DNA from: Lithobates sylvaticus | Taxonomy: Eukaryota; Chordata; Amphibia; Anura; Ranidae | Direction of reading: 5' to 3' | NCBI GenBank assembly: GCA_028564925.1 | Contig: CM053033.1 | Location: 208,444,642-208,508,641, forward strand | DNA length: 64,000 bases | Shown here: in pieces, positions 56,401 through 64,000 of the stretch | Position numbering within the stretch: position 1 is the first letter of the stretch | How the letters are laid out: every line of letters starts with the position of its first letter | The notes under the pieces: generated by a model | What the model saw: the letters and a program-made list of their open reading frames with translations, nothing else | Databases searched by the model: none | What the model was told of the DNA's origin: nothing | Position numbers and translations under genes: made by a program

Positions 56401-57871
56401 CACTATACTTGGGCTATGTCATGACCATGTACTGGCCGGACATTTCGGCATAGCCAAGACCACGGACCTGGTCCAGCGCACTTTCTGGTGGCCCCAACTG
56501 GCAAAAGACTGTCAAAGGTATGTGGAATCATGTACGGTGTGCACTCGCAACAAGGGCTGCAGGACCAAATCTTGGGGGCTACTCAAACCCCTACCTGCTC
56601 CGGAAAGGCCGTGGAAGCTAATAACCATGGACTTCATTGTGGAACTTCCCCCCTCCGAAGGCCATACGGCCATCTTTGTGGTAGTGGACCGGCTGTCCAA
56701 AATGGCCCACTTTATCCCCATGAAGGGGACTCCTTCGGCACCAGAGACGGCTCAGGCCTTCATTGCAGGCATTGTCAGACTTCACGGGATTCCAGCAAAT
56801 ATCATCTCGGACAGGGGCGTCCAATTCACGTCTCGGTTCTGGAAGGCCCTCTGCAACTCCCTTGGCATTGAACTATCTTTATCCTCTGCTTACCACCCAC
56901 AGACGAACGGGCAGACAGAAAGAACAAACCAGACTCTTGAGCAGTATCTGCGTTGCTTTTCATCCTTTTCTCAACAGGACTGGCTCTCTCTGTTGCCATT
57001 GGCGGAATTCGCCTACAACAACTCCACCCACTCCACTACCAAACAGACTCCGTTCTTTGCCAACTATGGTTACCACCCATCATTCCTGCCAAATTCTGTA
57101 CCAGAATGTGCCGTTCCTGCTGTGTTTGAGACCGTGGACTTCTTTTCAACCAACAATAAAGTGTTGCAGGAAACTATGACTCGGGCACAGAATCTTAATA
57201 AAGAGGTCTTTGACAGGGGCAGACGGGGGCAATTGGTCCTGGAGCCTGGAGACAAAGTATGGCTGTCCACAGTGAATCTCCGACTTACTTGTCCTTCCAG
57301 GAAGTTAGGCCCCAAATTCTTGGGCCCCTTCGCTGTGAAGCGGAAAATCAACGAGGTAGCATACGAGCTGGAATTGCCAGAGTCACTTCGGGTACACCCG
57401 GTCTTCCATGTTTCACTCCTGAAGCCAGCAGTCCCTAATTCTTTCCCTGGGCGATCTACGGATCCCCCAGCCCCGATAATGGTCAATGGGGAAGAGGAAT
57501 TCGAGGTGGAGACAATTGTGGACTGTCGAAAGAGAAATAACCAGATACAATACCTCATCAAGTGGAAGGGGTACGGTTCTGAAGAGAATTCCTGGGAACC
57601 TGAAACCAACTTGCATGCCGAGCATTTGATCCAAGCCTTCAAGAAAGCTCACCCAGAGAAGTGTTCCCAGTTGGGCATCCGGAGGCTGCCCCTTGGGGGG
57701 GGGCAATGTAAGGAAAGCTCTGCTGGGCCTAGTGGTTCTCCACCGCTGCGATTGCGTGTGCGGGCTCGAACGGGTGCGCGGGCTACTGCGCATGCGCGGA
57801 ATCGAACGGGTGCGCGCGCGCGGTCTCGGACGGGCGCGCGCACGGTTACTGGCGCCAGGCGGGCTATTTAA
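53402..57871 (+). CDS. Gag-Pol polyprotein with chromodomain (Gypsy element)
   Basis: A single 1,489-codon frame starting 13 bp after the 5' LTR. Parts in order: Gag with a capsid-like region (about 60-250) and one CCHC knuckle (CLYCGEPGHYVRTC, about 291-304); protease (IDSGACSCF, about 348); reverse transcriptase (YLDDILIF, about 666); RNase H (about 810-930); integrase with an HHCC zinc site (about 1010-1050) and catalytic core (about 1075-1175); and a chromodomain (YLIKWKGYGSEENSWEPE, about 1366-1420). Chromodomains bind modified histone tails and guide integration in related elements. Gag and Pol share one frame, as in Tf1, unlike sushi-ichi, where two frames are used. The last 55 codons run into the 3' LTR. 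This is an element protein, not a host gene, and it looks intact. Confidence 0.93.
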   Translation: MTESEQGASPMEELCLHLAGLAQAVTNLQEGYTRLEKHVLTQGSPGLTTSQPTPPTVVMLPPEPRVPTPERFSGERSKFRTFRSACELFFALQPRTFSLESTKVGFVISLLQNDPQLWAHRLLKQEAAELAHLNTFFDEMARMYEDPQLCATAETALHALLQGRRPAEDYVAEFRRWSADTSWNDAALRYQFRLGLSDPLKDELARVGVPPTLEELINQAIQIDRRLRERRSERASVPPRPSWMLPKVPYFPRGPPPGRTSASTEGTEPMQLGVLRPALTPEERLRRRRDNLCLYCGEPGHYVRTCPAKTRKWRPPSVDQIMAVTDASSHLALSILLQLPGKNIMVPAIIDSGACSCFMDSDFATAHSIPLRNKAQGLQIHLADGSAIRSGPVTLETQPLPACINHLHQELLSLDIISSPLFPVILGMPWLRAHNPCIDWSTKEITFSSPYCSQHCLPRTDAQSTTLMCLDNETHQLVPKAYHSFLDVFSKKGAETLPPHRVYDCPIELLPGAEVPFGRIFPLSELELSALKDYIDDNLRKGFIRSSTSPAGAGIFFVEKKDHSLRPCVDYRELNKVTIKNRYPLPLVPELFQRLGAAVIFTKLDLRGAYNLVRIRKGDEWKTAFRTRFGHFEYLVMPFGLCNAPATFQHFINDIFRDYLDLFVIIYLDDILIFSSSLDSHQQHVKCVLGRLRQHGLYAKPEKCEFEQQSIQFLGLIISIEGIKMDPQKISAILDWPAPVDKKGVQRFVGFSNFYRKFIKGFSAIISPITQLTRQGVRFQWTTEAQAAFVALKKLFTSASILKHPDPALPFVLEVDASEIAVGAILSQRQGPKALLFPVGFFSRKLTPPERNYDVGDRELLAIKAALEEWRYLLEGAAHPILIYTDHKNLEYLKAAKRLKPRQARWALFFSRFAFHVTYRPGSKNTKPDALSRMFIDPKEPNPPDTILTAENFLLLHEDLLSRIKQASREDPPPARPEVSAKDGLFWSGGKIFVPESLRVTILGLCHDHVLAGHFGIAKTTDLVQRTFWWPQLAKDCQRYVESCTVCTRNKGCRTKSWGLLKPLPAPERPWKLITMDFIVELPPSEGHTAIFVVVDRLSKMAHFIPMKGTPSAPETAQAFIAGIVRLHGIPANIISDRGVQFTSRFWKALCNSLGIELSLSSAYHPQTNGQTERTNQTLEQYLRCFSSFSQQDWLSLLPLAEFAYNNSTHSTTKQTPFFANYGYHPSFLPNSVPECAVPAVFETVDFFSTNNKVLQETMTRAQNLNKEVFDRGRRGQLVLEPGDKVWLSTVNLRLTCPSRKLGPKFLGPFAVKRKINEVAYELELPESLRVHPVFHVSLLKPAVPNSFPGRSTDPPAPIMVNGEEEFEVETIVDCRKRNNQIQYLIKWKGYGSEENSWEPETNLHAEHLIQAFKKAHPEKCSQLGIRRLPLGGGQCKESSAGPSGSPPLRLRVRARTGARATAHARNRTGARARSRTGARTVTGARRAI
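57692..57706 (+). promoter_or_regulatory. Polypurine tract
   Basis: A run of nine or more G residues followed by CAA directly precedes the 3' LTR, where plus-strand priming is expected. It lies inside the gag-pol frame. Confidence 0.6.
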
Positions 57872-58904
57872 ACCAGCCATCTCCATGCAATCCTTGCTGC
57901 CTGATCTACAGCGTTCCGTGTGTTAATCCTGTACTTCTCTGTATCTGCACCAGTGACCCGGCTTGTCTACCTACCTGCTCTGCTTCCTGCCTGCCCCGAT
58001 CCCGGCTTACCCACGACTATTCTCTGGCTTATCCCTGGCTTATCCGCAGTGTGTCCTCTGTTACCAAACCCGGCTTGTCTGACCTACCTGTGCACCTGTC
58101 CTGTAGTCCGCTGCATACCTGCCAGTTCCTGTTGCCTGCTGGTTCCTGTAGTCCGCTGCATACCTGCCAGTTCCTGTTGCCTGCTGGTTCCTGTAGTCCG
58201 CTGCATACCTGCCAGTTCCTGTTGCCTGCTGGTTCCTGTAGTCCGCTGCATACCTGCCAGTTCCTGTTGCCTGCTGGTTCCTGTAGTCCGCTGCATACCT
58301 GCCAGTTCCTGTTGCCTGCTGGTTCCTGTAGTCCGCTGCATACCTGCCAGTTCCTGTTGTCTGCTGGTTCCTGTAGTCCGCTGCGTACCTGCCAGTTCCT
58401 GTTGCCTGCTGGTTCCTGTGGTCCGCTGCATACCTGCCAGTTCCTGTTGTCTGCTGGTTCCTGTAGTCCGCTGCATACCTGCCAGTTCCTGTTGCCTGCT
58501 GGTTCCTGTGGTTCGCTGCATACCTGCCAGTTCCTGTTGTCTGCTGGTTCCTGTAGTCCGCTGCATACCTGCCAGTTCCTGTTGTCTGCTGGTTCCTGAA
58601 GTCCGCTGCATACCTGCCAGTTCCTGTTGCCTGCTGGTTCCTGTCACCTGCTGTCTGCTGGTTCCTGTCACCTGTTGTCTGCTGGTTCCTGTCACCTGCT
58701 GTCTGCTGGTTCCTGTCACCTGTTGTCTGCTGGTTCCTATCTTCGCTGGTCTAGTCCGGAGGTCCGCCTACAGCTGCTGTTCCTTCCAGACACTCGTGCC
58801 TCCTCTGACTTCTGCGCCCCCTGTCCCCATCTCCAGGGGCCGCAAGTCTGGGACGTAAGAGAGGTCTCCCACTGCAATCCAGACTCGCCACTAGGTACGT
58901 GACA
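57707..58904 (+). repeat. 3' LTR (1,198 bp)
   Basis: Same length and, as far as I can read, same sequence as the 5' LTR at a fixed offset of 5,516 bp. The tandem array with its unit-specific variants is also identical (58107-58731). Confidence 0.93.
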
Positions 58905-59320
58905 CCTATTGAGATGTTGTGGTATGACCTTAAAAAGGCCGTTCATGCTCGAAAACCCTCTAATGTAACTGAATTAGGACAATTCTGCAAAGATGAGTAG
59001 GCCAAAATTCCTCCAGGACGCTGTAAAAGCCTCATTGCACGTTATCGCAAACGCTTGGTTGCAGTTGTTGCTGCTAAGGGTGGCCCAACCAGTTATTAGG
59101 TTTAGGGGGCAATCACTTTTTCACACAGGGCCATGATGGTTTGTATTTTTTTTCACCTTTAATAATAAACACCTTCATTTACAAATTGCATTTTGTGTTT
59201 ACTTGTGTTGTCCTTGACTATTGTTTAAATTGGTTTGATGTTCCGAAACACTTAAGTGTGACAAACATGCAAAGGAACAGGAAATGAGGAAGGGGGCAAA
59301 CACTTTTTCACACCACTGTA

Positions 59321-59507
59321 TGTGTGTATTTGTGCATGTACAATGCTGTCCAGCAAAGCAGATGTTTTTTTTTTTTAAATCTATATGCAGTGGCTGCATT
59401 TAGATTAGTAAAAAAATAAATAAAAAGCCTCAATGTCTAAATGTGTTTGGCGTTTTTAGGTGTCTGTGTGCAAGAGGCCTTAGTATGCAATAAAACATAC
59501 ATTAAAT
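59321..59507. other. No gene seen
   Basis: Right flank of the Tc1 element. Short AT-rich DNA. Confidence 0.5.
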
Positions 59508-59958
59508 CTGAGTTCTACTTAAAAAAAAAAAAAAAAAGTTAGCAGCTACAAATACTTCAGCTGCTGACTTTTAATGATCGGACACTTACCTGTCCCAGGG
59601 TCCAGCGATGTGGGGGAGCGAAGATCCGCTCGTCTCCCCCTCCTCTCTGCTGCGCCGGCATTATAACTGTGGGTGCCTGGCTGTGTTTTCACAGCCTGGC
59701 ACACACTGCGTATGCAGGAGCCACGTGCCGTGACTGGCCGGGCAATCATCTGGGACCTGTGACTTGTCCCAGATGATTGCTGAGAGGGAGAGGTGATCTC
59801 CCTTCCAGTGCCGCTGTGCGCTGGGAGAAGTGGGAGCTGGGACCCTCTAAAAAGAGGGTCCCGGCTCCCCCCCAAAAAAATGACATGCCAAATGTGGCAT
59901 GTCAGGGGTCATCTCCCTTAAAGCGGAAGCTCCATTTTTGGGTGGAACTCCACTTTAA
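59508..59958. mobile_element. Dispersed repeat/MITE with AGTTCTACTT...GGAACTCCACTTTAA ends
   Basis: The left end TGAGTTCTACTTAAAAA is loosely mirrored by GGGTGGAACTCCACTTTAA. The interior includes AGCTACAAATACTTCAGCTG (shared with 0.8 kb) and an inverted pair around CAATCATCTGGGACCTG and CAGATGATTGC. Confidence 0.55.
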
Positions 59959-60482
59959 CATACTTTTTAAGGGCTTCCATAATGTGAGCGGGCACAAGAA
60001 AAAACATGTACAATAACATGAGTTACTGTATAAATGCACATTACTGCATGATCAAAGATATAGAAAAATGGTAACCCAGCAGTCAGGTTACATGTGGAGA
60101 AGACCCTTTAGTCTGGATGTGGCAGAGTAATATTAATAACAGCAAGAGGGGCATCGCTGGAGCTCATGAGGTGGTTGCTGGTTGTACAGTGCAGGAAAGG
60201 AAGGCGAAGGGACAGGAAGGACATATATATGAGGCAAAAGTGATGTATGCCAAATCCGAAAGAGTGAGTTTTTTAAAAAATTTGGATATTTCTCCATTTA
60301 AATGAATGCTGTTAAGTCAATATGAAGTCTATATTGCATTGATTTTTGGTGAGTTTGTAATGATGCAGTGAGCTTTAAATTGATGATTCCTAAAATTCCT
60401 GCTCTTAAGCCATAAAATGGCCCCACATTAGTTAGATACATGACATTAGATATTGGGGACCAATGATTGACTTTAACCCTAA
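59959..60482. other. No gene seen
   Basis: No repeat ends or coding support. Confidence 0.5.
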
Positions 60483-60878
60483 TGCCCCGTACACACAGTC
60501 GGAAATTCCGACCACAAAATCTGTCCGATTTTTTCAGACGGATTTTGTCCGACACTGGTGTTGCATACACACGGTCGGACAAAGTTGTCGGAAAATCCGA
60601 TCTTCCTGAACGTGGTGACATCCGTTGCGTACGACGGGACTACCTAGAGGCTAGTAGCCAATAGCTTTGGTCTTGTAATGTGATCTGAACATGTGTGGCA
60701 CTTTGTCCGTCGGAATTCGCCACACACGATCGGGAAAAGTCCGATAGGACTTTTTTTTCGGAAAATTTGAGAGCAGGATCTCAAAAAGTCCGATGGAGCC
60801 CACACACGGTCGGAATTTCTGACAACATGGTCCGATAGGACATTTTCCGTCGGAAAATCCGACTGTGTGTACGGGGCA
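60483..60878. mobile_element. Harbinger-like MITE, CGGTCGG family (copy K)
   Basis: The ends TGCCCCGTACACACAGTCGG and an inverse ending CCGACTGTGTGTACGGGGCA carry matching substitutions. TAA lies on the left and TTA on the right. A segment present in copies A and G (the 'ttttttccgtcggaa' stretch) is missing. Confidence 0.82.
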
Positions 60879-60928
60879 TTATTGTAAGGCTAACTTTAAC
60901 ATTACTCTAATGCTATATCTAACACTAA

Positions 60929-61323
60929 TGCCGCGTATACACGACCGGACTTTCTGCCAGAATAGGTCCGACGGAATCATTCAGTTGGTATTCCGATTGT
61001 GTGTGGGATAATCTGATCGTTTTTGTAGTCAGAAGAAGTCAGACGGACCTAGAAAATGAACATGTTTCAAATATTTCTGTCAGACTCAATTCCTATCTGG
61101 AAAACCGTTTGTCTGTATGCTGGTCCGAGAGACCAAATAGAACGCAAAGGCAGCTATTGGCTACTGGTTATTGAACTTCCTTTTCTAGTCCCGTCGTACG
61201 TCATCACGTTCAAAGCGAACAGACTTTGGTCCGTTCGTGCGTGGGCAGGTCCGTTCGTTCAGAAGTCCGTCGGAACTCCGTCGGAGCTATTCTGCTGGAA
61301 AGTCCGGCCGTGTGTACGAGGCA
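60929..61323. mobile_element. Harbinger-like MITE, TGCCGCGTATACACG subfamily (copy L)
   Basis: Flanked by TAA at 60926-60928 and 61324-61326. The ends TGCCGCGTATACACGACCGG and CCGGCCGTGTGTACGAGGCA are inverse. It is 50 bp from copy K. Confidence 0.8.
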
Positions 61324-61326
61324 TAA

Positions 61327-63747
61327 GACTAACCCTGATTATAATCTGTCTTTTTAACCCTAATTAACAAAGCCATGACAAGGAAATTACAAGGTCTTGT
61401 TTAAAACAAAGCCATTTGATTTTTTTTTAAGAAATTTTATCCAAAGCACTCTGCATGGCAAAATGTAAGGCTAATGTTGATGACATTTTGGTGATATTGG
61501 TAGTTTTGTCAATAAATCAGTTTCTTGGAAATCACTCTACCTGCTCCTATTGCTGAATAAAAACCAAACTACACTGCCCTTTCTGGCTTTATTTTTATTT
61601 GTCCCACAAATGATTGCTGCCAAAGACACCAGGCCACTTAAATCCACCAGTAAGACCTTTGGATGGCTTTAGAAAAAAGTCTGCCCATAACCTTTTCCAT
61701 CACTTCTCTTGCAGATGAAGAGTAGAATGTAAATTAATGCCATTTTAAGCTTTCTGCTATTTTCCTGAAATGTTGATTCATATCAGTCCACATCTAGGTC
61801 TGAAAGAGCGTTTATCAGTGATTTTACTCAAATAGATCAAGATGGAGGATGAGATCAGAGGGAACATGATATGGGATAAAAGCATAGAAGAGGACACAAT
61901 CATATACGAATAGCTGTTAACATTCCATTAACACAAAGACAAAGTATGTTTCACCTGCAGTTTACTGAGCATCATCTGCTAAAAGCTTTGCAAGTTGTAT
62001 TTTCCTTTTACTCTCTCCCATAGGAATACCTCGTTGACCACATTCTGTCATTTGTCTTTTCTCACATGTGCCCACTAAATGCTGCTTTCCAGCAGGGATT
62101 TTCATACCCATAGGTAATATGTTTGCCATCAATATATGCCTTAGGTTATAGGTTAGTCAAAATGCATTACATACTAGAACATCACCTACAAGCAACTAAT
62201 TGCACTTCTATTGGTAAAAGGCAGCATCATTTAGAATGTATTTATCTGTACCGTCCCACCATCTTCCCTATCTCCTGACTTACGATGATTTTGGTTAATT
62301 ACCGTGCCTTGTTTCACACCGTGTCTCTGTGTGTGGAGGTGGTGGAGACAGAGATTTTCTTCTTCCTATTAAAGCTACCAACCTGGTGATTGGCGATGTG
62401 ATGACTATCGGAGTAATGAACAAGAAACAGCAAAGATACAGAAAGAAAAGATCCACAGAATAGATAAAGCGAAAGCATGGAGATTCTTGCATGGCAAGTC
62501 CTCAGGAACTTCACAAGAGCCTTCAAGCAATTGGTGGCTGTCCCTTCACAAGAGTTATTGTGTTTCAAGTATTTTATTGAGAGTTTTACAGTACATGTTT
62601 TTAGTACATGTTTTTGAAATAATTAAAGATAGACAAATATGAATAGAAAAACTCCTCAATTAAAGAATTAAGGTAAAATTAAGGTAAAACAAAAGATTTA
62701 TGTCTTAACAGTAGGTTGTATGAAAATATATAACCATTGCTTGAAAGAGTTTCACATTACGAAGATTACAAATAATTAGAAATATTGAAAATAGACAAAG
62801 GAATATTAAGATATCACAACAAGAGGATGGAGGAATAGAATGTTGCCTATTAAACAGAAAAATTGGCTATAATTGGGACTGCCAGGAAAGACGTCCATCC
62901 AACCAGGGCCAAGTTCCAGCTAATTGGCCTGGTATATCCTGGGTAGATGGACAGAGGACCGGAGTATCGCAAATCCTCCATTTATTGGTATTTCTATAAT
63001 AACAAATATATATTCTTCTATTCAGTAGTTTATTATTAAATGGGATCTATGAATGTCAAAATATAGTAGATGTTGTCACAAGATTTCTTTATCAACATGT
63101 CTTCATTGATGTCTTCTGTTCTAATGATATCATAGATATGCTAACCTATTGATTTTGCTCATTGATGCCAGGTCTTTTGGTTTTTACCCTGGTTCCTGTT
63201 ATATATATATATTTCCTCATGTGGTGGACTTTATCACATATGTTTCTTAGTATTTTTTGGTAACACATTATACTATTTGTTATTGTTTATATTTAAGCGC
63301 TGCGTTTTTTTCTTTTTCAAAACTGCTGTGCCACTGACCAATTTTTACATGGGATTCATCTTTATTTTTTTAATGAATCAAATTGGGTGCTGCTGCTATA
63401 TTTAAGCCAAGCAACAATCTAAAAATAAAAAAATATATTAAACATGCGAATTATGTGATGCCAGAAGCAGTTGTCGCTAATGGCGTCTATGTGGGTTGTG
63501 CTGTTCTATAACACCACGTTCAGCTTAAAGGCATGTTCTAAGTATGCAATTGAAAGGATTGGGGTTTTTCTAAAGTTGCCCTGGAAGTTACAATAAAAGA
63601 AGAACTTTCTTGCTTCTAAATGGTGTTTTTTACTTTTTTTTTTTTTTGCATTGATACATATCACCTTGGGCAGTGTCCCGCAAACATAAAAAAAGACAGT
63701 GTATAAATGGCAGAGAGGATCCACAACGTTATACAGCACCTCATCGC
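61327..63747. other. No gene seen
   Basis: Mostly AT-rich. AAGTATTTTATTGAGAGTTT at 62567 could be a reversed LINE tail but nothing more was recognised. The 61980-62080 stretch is repeat-free. Confidence 0.45.
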
Positions 63748-63945
63748 AGGAATATATATGCATATAGTATAATACTGATTTATAGTACTGATCCAATGCA
63801 CATTCTGTGTATGATAACTTCAGCGGGAGTATGTCCCTGGTCAGGAGAAGCTGTGTCCACTTCAGGTGCCTCCGACGTCCGGGGGACGTCCCCGGTAATA
63901 TAAATCAGTATTATCAGTATTATACTATATGCATATATATTCCTA
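63748..63945. repeat. Inverted repeat with AATATATATGCATATAGTAT arms
   Basis: The arms 63748-63783 and about 63897-63945 are inverse copies (GGAATATATATGCATATAG and CTATATGCATATATATTCC). GTGCCTCC is repeated directly at about 63867 and 63952. The pattern continues towards the window edge. Confidence 0.7.
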
Positions 63946-64000
63946 TGCAGGTGCCTCCCTACCATCAATCTCAAACCTACGTCCGAGTCTATTCCCATTT

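Noticed and set aside
57498-57660. Host chromodomain gene
   Set aside because: The chromodomain is in frame with and directly follows an integrase, so it is part of the Gypsy element.

Overview
The window looks like intergenic or deep intronic DNA from a large, repeat-rich vertebrate genome, most probably a ranid-type frog. This rests on the mix of repeats: many short palindromic elements ending GCCCCGTACACACGGTCGG, Tx1-clade L1 LINEs, CR1/L2-like LINE tails, hAT, Harbinger-like and piggyBac-like MITEs, several Tc1 families, and Gypsy and Copia fossils. The species assignment is inference from remembered repeat content, not a database match. I found no convincing host protein-coding exon, tRNA or rRNA. 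Most open frames in the window are translations of repeats.

Layout. 1-5.3 kb: AT-rich DNA, a Harbinger-like MITE, a LINE scrap and a degenerate 31-bp minisatellite that has taken up three MITEs. 5.3-8.9 kb: a three-layer nest in which a hAT-like MITE is split by a 5'-truncated Tx1-type L1, itself split by a 1.1-kb foldback element. 9-20.6 kb: a CR1-like LINE tail followed by a dense MITE field, including two TA-flanked MITEs carrying unrelated internal tandem arrays. 20.6-29.3 kb: quieter sequence, a second truncated Tx1 L1 with a perfect 15-bp target duplication, a MITE-in-MITE nest, and a piggyBac-like MITE inside a LINE scrap. 29.3-38.4 kb: a solo LTR, tandem repeats, more MITEs, a Tc1 fragment, and a Copia fossil with a solo Gypsy LTR inside it. 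38.4-50.5 kb: precisely bounded hAT MITEs, more nested MITEs, a long GATA-type microsatellite and a broken 1.5-kb Tc1 element. 50.9-59.3 kb: the centrepiece. A 1.6-kb Tc1 transposon with long IR/DR-type ends is interrupted by a whole-looking 6.7-kb chromodomain Gypsy element with 1,198-bp LTRs that look identical by eye and a perfect 5-bp target duplication. 59.3-64 kb: two more Harbinger-like MITEs and quiet DNA.

The most notable mechanistic signal is in the Gypsy element. The ten bases expected at the 5' end of its transcript (52380-52389, about 31 nt after a TATTTAAA box) are the exact reverse complement of the ten bases two nucleotides inside the 5' LTR (53391-53400). That is the arrangement expected for Tf1/sushi-type self-priming. 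The element entered the Tc1 transposase one codon before its third catalytic residue, so it separated the DDE triad.

Limits: boundaries come from reading terminal repeats and target duplications by eye. Superfamily names for MITEs are inferred from TIR and TSD type. LTR identity was compared by eye and through identical translated frames, not by a computed alignment.
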